43,606 nt of DNA, from positions 1 through 43,606 of the forward strand of contig JAQUVM010000011.1 of the NCBI GenBank assembly GCA_028693355.1. The letters are read 5' to 3'. The stretch's first letter is position 1, and every line of letters starts with the position of its first letter. A program made the position numbers and the translations under genes. The notes under the pieces are model-generated. The model searched no databases and was not told where the DNA came from. It was given only the letters and a program-made list of their open reading frames with translations. The stretch is from Burkholderiales bacterium. GTDB taxonomy: Bacteria > Pseudomonadota > Gammaproteobacteria > Burkholderiales > UBA11063. Shown here in pieces: positions 37,113 to 43,606 of the stretch.

Positions 37113-38099
37113 ATGAAATTAATTGACTTACATGCCGACACTATTACAGCAATGTATTATGACAATACAAATTGGCAAGTAGAGCAAGAATTTATTTTAG
37201 AGAAGCCAATTCTAAATCTTGATAAAAATAATCTTCACATAGATTTAGATAAATTAAAACAAGCTGATTCTCTAGCACAATTTTTTGTGTGTTGGTTAAA
37301 CCTAAAAGCATGTGAGAAATATAATATTACAGCGTGGGATTTATTTGTTAAACAATATAACGCCTTACAAAATGAATTAAATAAATATCCAGAACAAATT
37401 CAATTTGTACGTAATATAGAGGAAATGAATAAAGCTCATCAAAATAACAAAATATCTGCTTTTACATGTATTGAAGAAGGTGCGTGTATTGATAATCTAG
37501 ATAAATTAGTAATAGCCAAACAAATGGGAGTTAAATATATAACTATTGTTTGGAATTACGAAAGCCATATTGCAGTACCTGCGGCTGTTAACCAAGCTAT
37601 TGGGCTTAAAAAATTTGGCTTTGACATGGTGGAAGAGATGCAAAATTTAGATATCTTAGTAGATGTGTCACATTTATCTGATGAAGGCGTTAGAGATATA
37701 TTATCAATTGCCAAAAAGCCTATTATTGCAAGCCACTCTAATGCTCGTGCATTATGTAGTCATCGACGAAATTTGACTGATGAACTAATTCCACAAATTG
37801 CAAATAATGGCGGTGTAATTGGAGTAAATTGTTACCCATCATTCTTAGATGATAATGAATCTATTATTAAAATAAATAATATGGTTAGACATGTTCGCCA
37901 TATATATAACTTAGCGGGTGAAAATACAATTGCAATTGGCAATGATTTTGATGGATTTCATAGTAAACAGCCTCAATTAGATGAGATAAAGCATATTGGA
38001 GATATGCCAAAACTAAAAGATGCACTTTTAAATGATGGGTTTACTTATCAACAAGTCGAAAAATTCTTTAGTAAAAATGTACTACGAATTTTAATCTAA
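37113..38099 (+). CDS. Membrane dipeptidase (M19) family protein
   Basis: 328 residues of the renal dipeptidase family, an amidohydrolase-type barrel with two zincs. IDLHADT supplies the HxD ligands, CIEEGA the bridging Glu, DVSHLSD and ASHSNAR the two later His, and IGNDFDG the catalytic Asp. It would cleave dipeptides, possibly including D-amino-acid or cell-wall dipeptides. There is no signal peptide, so it is likely cytoplasmic. The chosen start ATG 37113 lies 5 bases after the EVE stop. Confidence 0.9.
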   Translation: MKLIDLHADTITAMYYDNTNWQVEQEFILEKPILNLDKNNLHIDLDKLKQADSLAQFFVCWLNLKACEKYNITAWDLFVKQYNALQNELNKYPEQIQFVRNIEEMNKAHQNNKISAFTCIEEGACIDNLDKLVIAKQMGVKYITIVWNYESHIAVPAAVNQAIGLKKFGFDMVEEMQNLDILVDVSHLSDEGVRDILSIAKKPIIASHSNARALCSHRRNLTDELIPQIANNGGVIGVNCYPSFLDDNESIIKINNMVRHVRHIYNLAGENTIAIGNDFDGFHSKQPQLDEIKHIGDMPKLKDALLNDGFTYQQVEKFFSKNVLRILI

Positions 38100-38134
38100 T
38101 TTTAATAGTAAATTTGTTATATTTTGGAAACCTT

Positions 38135-38824
38135 ATGAAAAAACTCTTGAGTGGTTGGAACTTTAGTGAAATAACATGGTTAGTAACATTTAGCGGATTA
38201 AGCATTTATATGTTTTATCAGTTCAATGATACACCAATTAATTTAATAATTTCATTAACTGGTCTCTTATGTGTTTTATTAGTTGCGAAAGGTAGTATCT
38301 GGACATATTTATTTGGCGTGATAACTACTAGTTTATATGCATATACCGCTTATAAAGCAGGGCTATATGGAGAATGCATGTTAAATGCATTATACTTTGT
38401 ACCAATTCAATTTATTGGGCTTTATGCATGGATAAAAAATAGAGGCGAACATAGTGACCATAGCAAGATTGAAGTTAAGTCATTAACAACAAAAGGTTGG
38501 TTATATGTTGTTTTAACTGTTATCATTGTTAGTATTTTATATGGATTATTTTTACACGAAATTGGCAGTAAACAAGCTCATTTAGATGGTTTTGCAGTAG
38601 TATTAAGCATAGTTGCACAAGCACTTATGGTACGTCGCTATATTGAACAGTGGATACTTTGGATAATAGTAAACATATTAACAATTACTCTATGGTACCG
38701 TAATTTTATGATTGATGGTGGGCATATTACTATATTAATTATGTGGTGTGCATATTTATATAATAGTATATATGGATATATAGTTTGGCGAAAAGCTAAT
38801 AGTAATAAAGAAAAATTATTATAA
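38135..38824 (+). CDS. pnuC: Nicotinamide riboside transporter PnuC
   Basis: 229 residues with about seven membrane segments. WTYLFGVITTSLYAYTAYKAGLYGE and NALYFVPIQFIGLYAW match the conserved PnuC core, and WCAYLYNSIYGYIVWRK the C-terminal end. It imports nicotinamide riboside for NAD salvage. ATG 38135 has GGAAA just upstream. It follows the dipeptidase gene by 35 bases. No NadR or NAD riboswitch is seen. Confidence 0.88.
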   Translation: MKKLLSGWNFSEITWLVTFSGLSIYMFYQFNDTPINLIISLTGLLCVLLVAKGSIWTYLFGVITTSLYAYTAYKAGLYGECMLNALYFVPIQFIGLYAWIKNRGEHSDHSKIEVKSLTTKGWLYVVLTVIIVSILYGLFLHEIGSKQAHLDGFAVVLSIVAQALMVRRYIEQWILWIIVNILTITLWYRNFMIDGGHITILIMWCAYLYNSIYGYIVWRKANSNKEKLL

Positions 38825-38861
38825 CTATCTTCTGAAATAATTTTTAAAGTATTTAAATGCT

Positions 38862-38909
38862 ATGGGTTATCCTAATAATATTTAATGTCAATTTATTAGG
38901 TAAACCCAT
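38862..38909. terminator. Hairpin terminator between pnuC and the wHTH-like gene
   Basis: 17-base arms (ATGGGTTATCCTAATAA with TTATTAGGTAAACCCAT) pair at 15 positions around a 14-base loop. They are followed by a T-rich stretch on the plus strand. Confidence 0.7.
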
Positions 38910-38917
38910 ATTTTATA

Positions 38918-39118
38918 TTATATATAATACTGCAAGCCTTCTGACGAACCGCTCTCAGACACTTTAATAACATCTTCATTCTTTTTTAACCAGTTTATAG
39001 CTAAGCCAGCTTCTTCTTCAGTTATACCAATAGATTCTGCTATAGCTCTTATAGATTTTGGATTAGTAGCTGAGCTTGAAAGCTCCAAAAATGTTTTAAC
39101 TTTTTCTTTGTGATTCAT
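38918..39118 (-). CDS. Small winged-helix-like protein (66 aa)
   Basis: 66 residues. SIRAIAESIGITEEEAGLAI looks like a helix-turn-helix (about 22-41), followed by a probable wing (KVSESGSSEGLQYYI). GGATATC precedes the ATG. It has no partner gene and could be a small transcription factor. No specific family is recognised. Confidence 0.55.
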   Translation of the reverse strand: MNHKEKVKTFLELSSSATNPKSIRAIAESIGITEEEAGLAINWLKKNEDVIKVSESGSSEGLQYYI

Positions 39119-39197
39119 AATAGATATCCTTTTAATAAATTAAATAATACCAATGACATTTACAAATACAGATATATATGGCTAATTTCAAATCAAA

Positions 39198-39314
39198 TTA
39201 GTATCTTTGACAAACAATGAAGCCCATTAAAATTGTACGACCATCTAAATACCCGCGATATCTGCCGTTATAAATTGCTAATAAGCTTATTATAATACCT
39301 TTAGAACCCCACAT
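39198..39314 (-). other. Short open frame, doubtful gene (38 aa)
   Basis: An ATG opens 38 codons with a protein-like composition (MWGSKGIIISLLAIYNGRY start; a YRGYLDGRTILMG stretch follows). There is no ribosome binding site and no promoter is seen. It could be a small membrane peptide or a gene remnant. Confidence 0.2.
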
Positions 39315-39390
39315 TGCTACTAAATTTATATTTAAATAACTTATAAATAAGATTAGCTATATTAATAAAAATTTATCACAAATTTCAAAT

Positions 39391-39423
39391 AAAAAAAGCT
39401 AGATATATTATCTAACTTTTTTT
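39391..39423. terminator. Bidirectional terminator after pit
   Basis: The TAGATA / TATCTA stem is extended by A-run against T-run pairing, with one mismatch. Confidence 0.8.
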
Positions 39424-39440
39424 ATTTGATCACAAAGCTA

Positions 39441-40445
39441 TTACAGATGAGATACTTGAAGCAATACTTCATACACGCCAGCAGATAGGAGTGCTGTAAT
39501 TGGCAATGTTAAAAACCATGCTGTAACCATTGACCTAACTACTATCCAATTTATTCCACTATTCATATAACCAGCACCCATAATTGAACCAGATGCAGCC
39601 TGAGTCGTACTTACAGGTAAGCCAAAATGCGATGCCGCTAAAATCAAAGCTCCAGAGCTTAATTCGGCAGAGAAACCATTAGTAGGCTTTAATTTTGCTA
39701 ATCTACTACTTAATGTTTTAATAATTTTCATCCCACCAGCTAATGTTCCACATGCCATAGCAATGGCACAAACAATAATTACCCAATGAGGTATTACATC
39801 TGCAGTATTAACTAAGCCAAAACTAAATAATGCTAGAGTAATCACTGCCATAGTTTTTTGTGCATCATTTGACCCATGACTAAATGCTAATAAACTTGCA
39901 GATAATACTTGTAACTCACGCACAAAATTATTTGTTTTACGAGGAGATTTACTTTTACCTAATAATAACGTAACTATTACCATAATTGTTAATGAAACAA
40001 AAAATGCAATAAGTGGTGACAATAGCATAGGTAAAATTACTTTTTGCCCTATTCCAGACCACTTTATAGCAGATATGCCTCCATTACTTGTAATTACCCC
40101 ACCAATTAATGCACCGATTAACGCGTGAGAAGAACTAGATGGAATACCTAACCACCAAGTAATTAAATTCCAACCAATTGCAGCAATTAAAGCTGATGCT
40201 AATAAAAGATGTGTTACAAAATGTGCATCAAATAGTCCACTCGTAATAGTTTTTGCTACCCCAGTACTAAAATATGCCCCAATAAAATTAAAAATAGCAG
40301 CAATTATAATTGCTTGATATGGTGATAAGGCACGAGTAGCAATTGGCGTTGCAACTACATTTGCAGTATCATGAAATCCATTGATAAATTCAAATGCTAA
40401 GGCAACAACAATGAGCCCGATTAGAAATATTGATGACATTTCCAT
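39441..40445 (-). CDS. pit: Inorganic phosphate transporter, PiT family
   Basis: 334 residues with about ten membrane segments. Both inverted PiT signatures are present: FEFINGFHDTANVVATPIATRALSP-type N-terminal motif and the SHGSNDAQKTM central motif; the later GLPVSTTQAASGSIMGAG matches the end half. It imports phosphate by cation symport. It starts 2 bases after the DUF47 gene stop and has AGGAC about 10 bases before ATG. The family is secure; phosphate over sulfate as substrate is supported by the DUF47 partner. Confidence 0.93.
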   Translation of the reverse strand: MEMSSIFLIGLIVVALAFEFINGFHDTANVVATPIATRALSPYQAIIIAAIFNFIGAYFSTGVAKTITSGLFDAHFVTHLLLASALIAAIGWNLITWWLGIPSSSSHALIGALIGGVITSNGGISAIKWSGIGQKVILPMLLSPLIAFFVSLTIMVIVTLLLGKSKSPRKTNNFVRELQVLSASLLAFSHGSNDAQKTMAVITLALFSFGLVNTADVIPHWVIIVCAIAMACGTLAGGMKIIKTLSSRLAKLKPTNGFSAELSSGALILAASHFGLPVSTTQAASGSIMGAGYMNSGINWIVVRSMVTAWFLTLPITALLSAGVYEVLLQVSHL

Positions 40446-40447
40446 TA

Positions 40448-41095
40448 TTACATGTCCTTAACAGAAATCTGCATAACTAAATCCGCAATTGAAGCACTTG
40501 TATCAATTGCACTTTCAATGCTCTTATAAATTTCTTTTAATTTTAAGATTGTCATTGTATCGTAATTACCAGAATACATTTCTTTCATTGCACGACGTAA
40601 ATCTTCAATTCCATTTTCATCAAATTCATCAGTACGTTGATCATCTTTACTAATTCTTTGATAATTACCATCTTTTAATGCATGCATAATATCAACTAAT
40701 ACTTTAGTAATATTTTGTAAAGTTGTAGCACTGCCTATTAAACAATCATCCGCACGGATATCAATACCATAAATCTGTAATTTACTATTTGTTTTTACGA
40801 TACGCTTAGTTAATTTGAACAATAAGACTGATAATTCCTGAATATCACCGCGATCAATTGGTGTGATAAATTGATTATTTAATTCAACCATCGCTCTTTT
40901 ATTAATTTCCAAGGCTTTTTGTTTTAATTGACGAAGTTCTAATGATAAGTTGTTTTCTGCTGCTTTATCTTGAGCATTAATAATATTTGCAAAGACAGTT
41001 GCGGTTTGATGTACGTTTTCTGCTCCCTCCACAAATAGATTAAAAAATAAATCACTTCTTGATGGAATAATTGCGCGGATCAACTTACGTAACAT
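40448..41095 (-). CDS. DUF47 / PhoU-like Pit accessory protein
   Basis: 215 residues, all helical, with FVEGAENVHQTATVF near the N-terminus, as in the PhoU-like DUF47 family. These proteins are encoded with Pit transporters and are thought to control them. It is the first gene of the DUF47-pit pair, with AGGTTC as ribosome binding site. No pho box is recognised upstream. Confidence 0.88.
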   Translation of the reverse strand: MLRKLIRAIIPSRSDLFFNLFVEGAENVHQTATVFANIINAQDKAAENNLSLELRQLKQKALEINKRAMVELNNQFITPIDRGDIQELSVLLFKLTKRIVKTNSKLQIYGIDIRADDCLIGSATTLQNITKVLVDIMHALKDGNYQRISKDDQRTDEFDENGIEDLRRAMKEMYSGNYDTMTILKLKEIYKSIESAIDTSASIADLVMQISVKDM

Positions 41096-41240
41096 ATATA
41101 AAGAACCTTTAAAAATTTAATACTCAATTATAAGATGAATTTACAACATATTATTTAAAAAAATAATATAATTTATAATGAAAATAAAAAACAGTTGTAT
41201 CACAGTATAATATGAAGCAATATCCAATACAATAATATAT

Positions 41241-41269
41241 AAAAATGGCATAGGTTTACACCGATGCCA
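41241..41269 (-). terminator. Terminator after the large surface protein gene
   Basis: TGGCAT-a-GGT (41246-41255) pairs with ACC-g-ATGCCA (41260-41269). The minus strand then reads TTTTT. Confidence 0.8.
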
Positions 41270-41297
41270 CTTTACAAATAAATATTAAATATTTTTA

Positions 41298-43606
41298 TTA
41301 TAATGCATAAATACTACCACTTGCGCTACTTACGTATAACTTACCATTATTAGTAATTGTCATACCTGTAACACCAAATGTATCTGTATAACCACCATCA
41401 CGAACAAATACATTATTATTAATATAATATTTATATAAAACACCGTAATCAGATAACTCAAAAGGATTTGCTAAAGAGACATATAAATTATTATTATAAG
41501 CAATTATTCCTGTTATCATTGTAGGCATTTCTTTTTCATTACAATCACCAGATAAGCAACTATTATTTAGCTTAGTCCATAAAGACCCAGATACTAATGG
41601 TAATGTAGTTTTATACATATTACTAAAATTAGTGCCCGCATATAATACGCCATTATTTTGGTATAAAACAGTAAAATACTCACCAGACTCTAAGCTATTT
41701 ACATTATTAGTAACTGCTATAGTATTAGGGTTAATTTTATCAATAGCTACTACACTAAATGCATTAGAATAAATTGGTGCATAAATTTTATCAGCATCAG
41801 ATGTCATCTTACCTACACCATACTCAATACCAGCAATAGATTCTATAGAACTACCATTCCAATATAATAACTGACCAGGTGTTCCTAAATTAGCTTGTGC
41901 TGCAGGTTTTGCCCAAGCAACAATTGCATGTGTCGAATCCAAAGGTACAATACTAGTTACACCAAACTCTTTATTAGGGCTCATAGGTGTTTTTTCAGCA
42001 CAAGTAGAGTTGCCATTAGTACAGCTCCACAGAGTTCCATTCCAAGAACCAACTAATGTAATATTGCTATCAGCATAAGAAATTGCTGTAGGTACACTAG
42101 GAGTTGCACAATAAGAACAGTAAGAGTATTTACTAAACTGACTACTACTATTATATGCCCAAACATGTCTACCGGCTGAATCATTACCATAGTTAACATT
42201 ACCAAACATAATTTCATTACCAGAACCATAAGTTCCTATAGCTGAAATCACAGTTGGATTATTTAAATCCATATTGTAGTCAGTATATCCTGTACCAGAT
42301 CCTGTAATTATATTTGACCATACAGAATAAAGAGACATAGCAGAAAAATTAACTGTAATATTTTCAGCACTATCACTAACAACTAATGAAGAATTTTGAA
42401 CACCACTTGCATTTGGTGCAACATAATTTATAGTTACTTGGCAAGAATTTAATGCTCCTAAAGTTGAAGCACATGTAGAAGATTTAACATAACTAGGATT
42501 TGCAATGCTACCAATAGTTAAACCACTAATTGCCTGAGTAGCACTAGTATTAGATACTGTTATAACTTTATTTATTGAAGTACCAGCATAACTTGTCCCA
42601 AAATCTAATGATAACGGAGAAACTGATAAATCTTTTCCAAATAAAGGCACTGACAACTCATTAGAACCTGTTGCTTTGACTTTTAATACAACGCTAGAAA
42701 AAACAACGCTTCCAGTTTTACTAAGAGTAATACTACATGTTGCGTTTGATTTAATATCAGAACATGTATTGCTAGAATTAACTCCATTTGGTAAGCCTTC
42801 TACCGTTACCCCTGATAATGGACCATTACCGATATTTTGTATAGTAAAAGTTGACGTATTTGATGATGACAATGACACACCATTACCACTATAAGAAATT
42901 ACCGCATTAGGACTCTCTACAGTCATAGGTATAACTGATGAAGTATTTAACTCACGCAATACTGGCGTACTGCTTCCCACTGGAGTCATAGGCACCTGAA
43001 CTGCAATATTTGGAATTGCTACATCTTTTTGTGTAGCCTTATATACAAAGCTCAATGAACATGTTGAGTGCGATTCAACAATATTTCCATAGTTTCCATC
43101 ACAATTTGGCGCAAATTCAAAAGTCGCATTCTCATGAACACCTGTAGCGACTTCGCCAATACTTTCCGCTGTATTTCCGCTATTAAAAACCGTCATAACC
43201 CCGTAAGCAAGACCATCTTGATTTGGAACAATAGTTTGTGGTAATGACATATACATGCCACTTCCAGAAGATACTATATTTGCCGTTAATGGTAATTGTG
43301 TTTGGTTACCATTTGCATACTTAACCACTAATACCGTACTTAAATTTTTATACTCATGAATTTTTGTTTCATCAATTGAAACTGCAATACACTTATAAGA
43401 TTCTTTATCACATTGAGTATATGCGTTAGCACTCCATGCATCTGAAGTTGAAGTAATTGAAGAAATATTACTATCACTTGCTACTTGCAAATAATAAGCA
43501 TTATTTTGTTCTTGTAAGTTTTTTAATTTCAAACTAGACGGTGCTCGCTCCAAATAAATATCACCGCTTATAGGTGCCTGTAGGATTACTGAAGGTGGTA
43601 CATTAT
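41298..43606 (-). CDS. Large surface/exported protein with Ig-like/ASH modules, 3' part
   Basis: The minus-strand frame is open to the window's right edge, so the start lies outside; the TTG at 43553 is internal. About 769 residues are visible. They hold several repeated modules of 80-100 residues, for example LSLDFGTSYAGTS with VSNTSATQAISG, and STCASTLGALNSCQVTI. These resemble choice-of-anchor/ASH (Ig-like) domains with a Cys pair each. The last 330 residues alternate Tyr, Gly and Asn motifs (NGVLYAGTNF, NGKLYVSSASGSIYAL) like a beta propeller. Probably an exported adhesin or lipoprotein. No close relative is recognised, and the anchor is not visible. Confidence 0.7.
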   Translation of the reverse strand, partial: NVPPSVILQAPISGDIYLERAPSSLKLKNLQEQNNAYYLQVASDSNISSITSTSDAWSANAYTQCDKESYKCIAVSIDETKIHEYKNLSTVLVVKYANGNQTQLPLTANIVSSGSGMYMSLPQTIVPNQDGLAYGVMTVFNSGNTAESIGEVATGVHENATFEFAPNCDGNYGNIVESHSTCSLSFVYKATQKDVAIPNIAVQVPMTPVGSSTPVLRELNTSSVIPMTVESPNAVISYSGNGVSLSSSNTSTFTIQNIGNGPLSGVTVEGLPNGVNSSNTCSDIKSNATCSITLSKTGSVVFSSVVLKVKATGSNELSVPLFGKDLSVSPLSLDFGTSYAGTSINKVITVSNTSATQAISGLTIGSIANPSYVKSSTCASTLGALNSCQVTINYVAPNASGVQNSSLVVSDSAENITVNFSAMSLYSVWSNIITGSGTGYTDYNMDLNNPTVISAIGTYGSGNEIMFGNVNYGNDSAGRHVWAYNSSSQFSKYSYCSYCATPSVPTAISYADSNITLVGSWNGTLWSCTNGNSTCAEKTPMSPNKEFGVTSIVPLDSTHAIVAWAKPAAQANLGTPGQLLYWNGSSIESIAGIEYGVGKMTSDADKIYAPIYSNAFSVVAIDKINPNTIAVTNNVNSLESGEYFTVLYQNNGVLYAGTNFSNMYKTTLPLVSGSLWTKLNNSCLSGDCNEKEMPTMITGIIAYNNNLYVSLANPFELSDYGVLYKYYINNNVFVRDGGYTDTFGVTGMTITNNGKLYVSSASGSIYAL

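Larger units (their letters stand above)
39119..39440. other. Intergenic region between the wHTH-like gene and pit
   Basis: 320 AT-rich bases. It contains the pit terminator at its right end and one short minus-strand frame (39198-39314, 38 codons, no ribosome binding site). No RNA gene is recognised. Confidence 0.5.

Overview
The window looks like a piece of the core chromosome of an AT-rich Gram-negative proteobacterium. Gene content and order fit a beta- or gammaproteobacterium: gpmI-envC, cmk-rpsA-ihfB, accA-tilS, hpt next to a CbiB/AmpE-like gene, kbl-tdh, prmB-trmL and sucC-sucD. The accA-tilS and hpt-CbiB-like pairs lean towards betaproteobacteria such as low-GC Neisseriales, but I cannot place the organism from sequence reading alone. 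I see no tRNA, rRNA, CRISPR array, prophage or insertion sequence.

Layout. 1-828 is the 3' end of an RNase E/G-family gene. 885-1630 is rpmI-rplT with its own promoter, a possibly structured leader and a bidirectional terminator. 1640-4459 (minus) is gpmI-envC. 4511-8403 (plus) is a run of hpt, a CbiB/AmpE-like membrane protein, a DUF4124 protein, accA and tilS. tilS meets fadH (8404-10425, minus) stop codon to stop codon. A 59-codon lipoprotein gene lies at 10550-10729. 10869-15168 (minus) is one tight unit: prmB, trmL, an RlpA-like gene, fmt, htpX and a thioesterase. An MFS exporter follows at 15274-16434 (plus). Next, on the minus strand, come a small outer-membrane-type barrel protein and cmk-rpsA-ihfB (16486-19582).

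From 19742 there is a periplasmic choloylglycine-hydrolase-family enzyme, then sucC-sucD (minus). Each suc gene is followed at its stop codon by a long near-palindromic element. 23267-24846 is a three-gene operon of little-known envelope proteins ending in a DUF4239 membrane protein. pyrC-pyrD (minus) is divergent from ilvD. After ilvD come a lipoprotein with a transglutaminase-like Cys-His-Asp arrangement, then kbl-tdh-rsmA (minus), divergent from a LysR-type regulator. The right part holds a surface lipoprotein with a DUF1554-like end, an EVE-domain protein, a membrane-dipeptidase homologue and PnuC (plus). It also has a small winged-helix-like protein, Pit with its DUF47 partner (minus), and the 3' part of a very large Ig-like/ASH-type surface protein that runs off the right edge.

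Most of the window is housekeeping: translation and ribosome maturation, cell-wall splitting, pyrimidine and branched-chain synthesis, threonine breakdown, phosphate import and the TCA cycle. The unusual parts are the paired palindromes at the sucC and sucD stop codons, the DUF4239 operon, the Cys-His-Asp lipoprotein, a dihydroorotate dehydrogenase with a class-1-type active-site cysteine, a short RNase E/G protein, and the two large low-similarity surface proteins.
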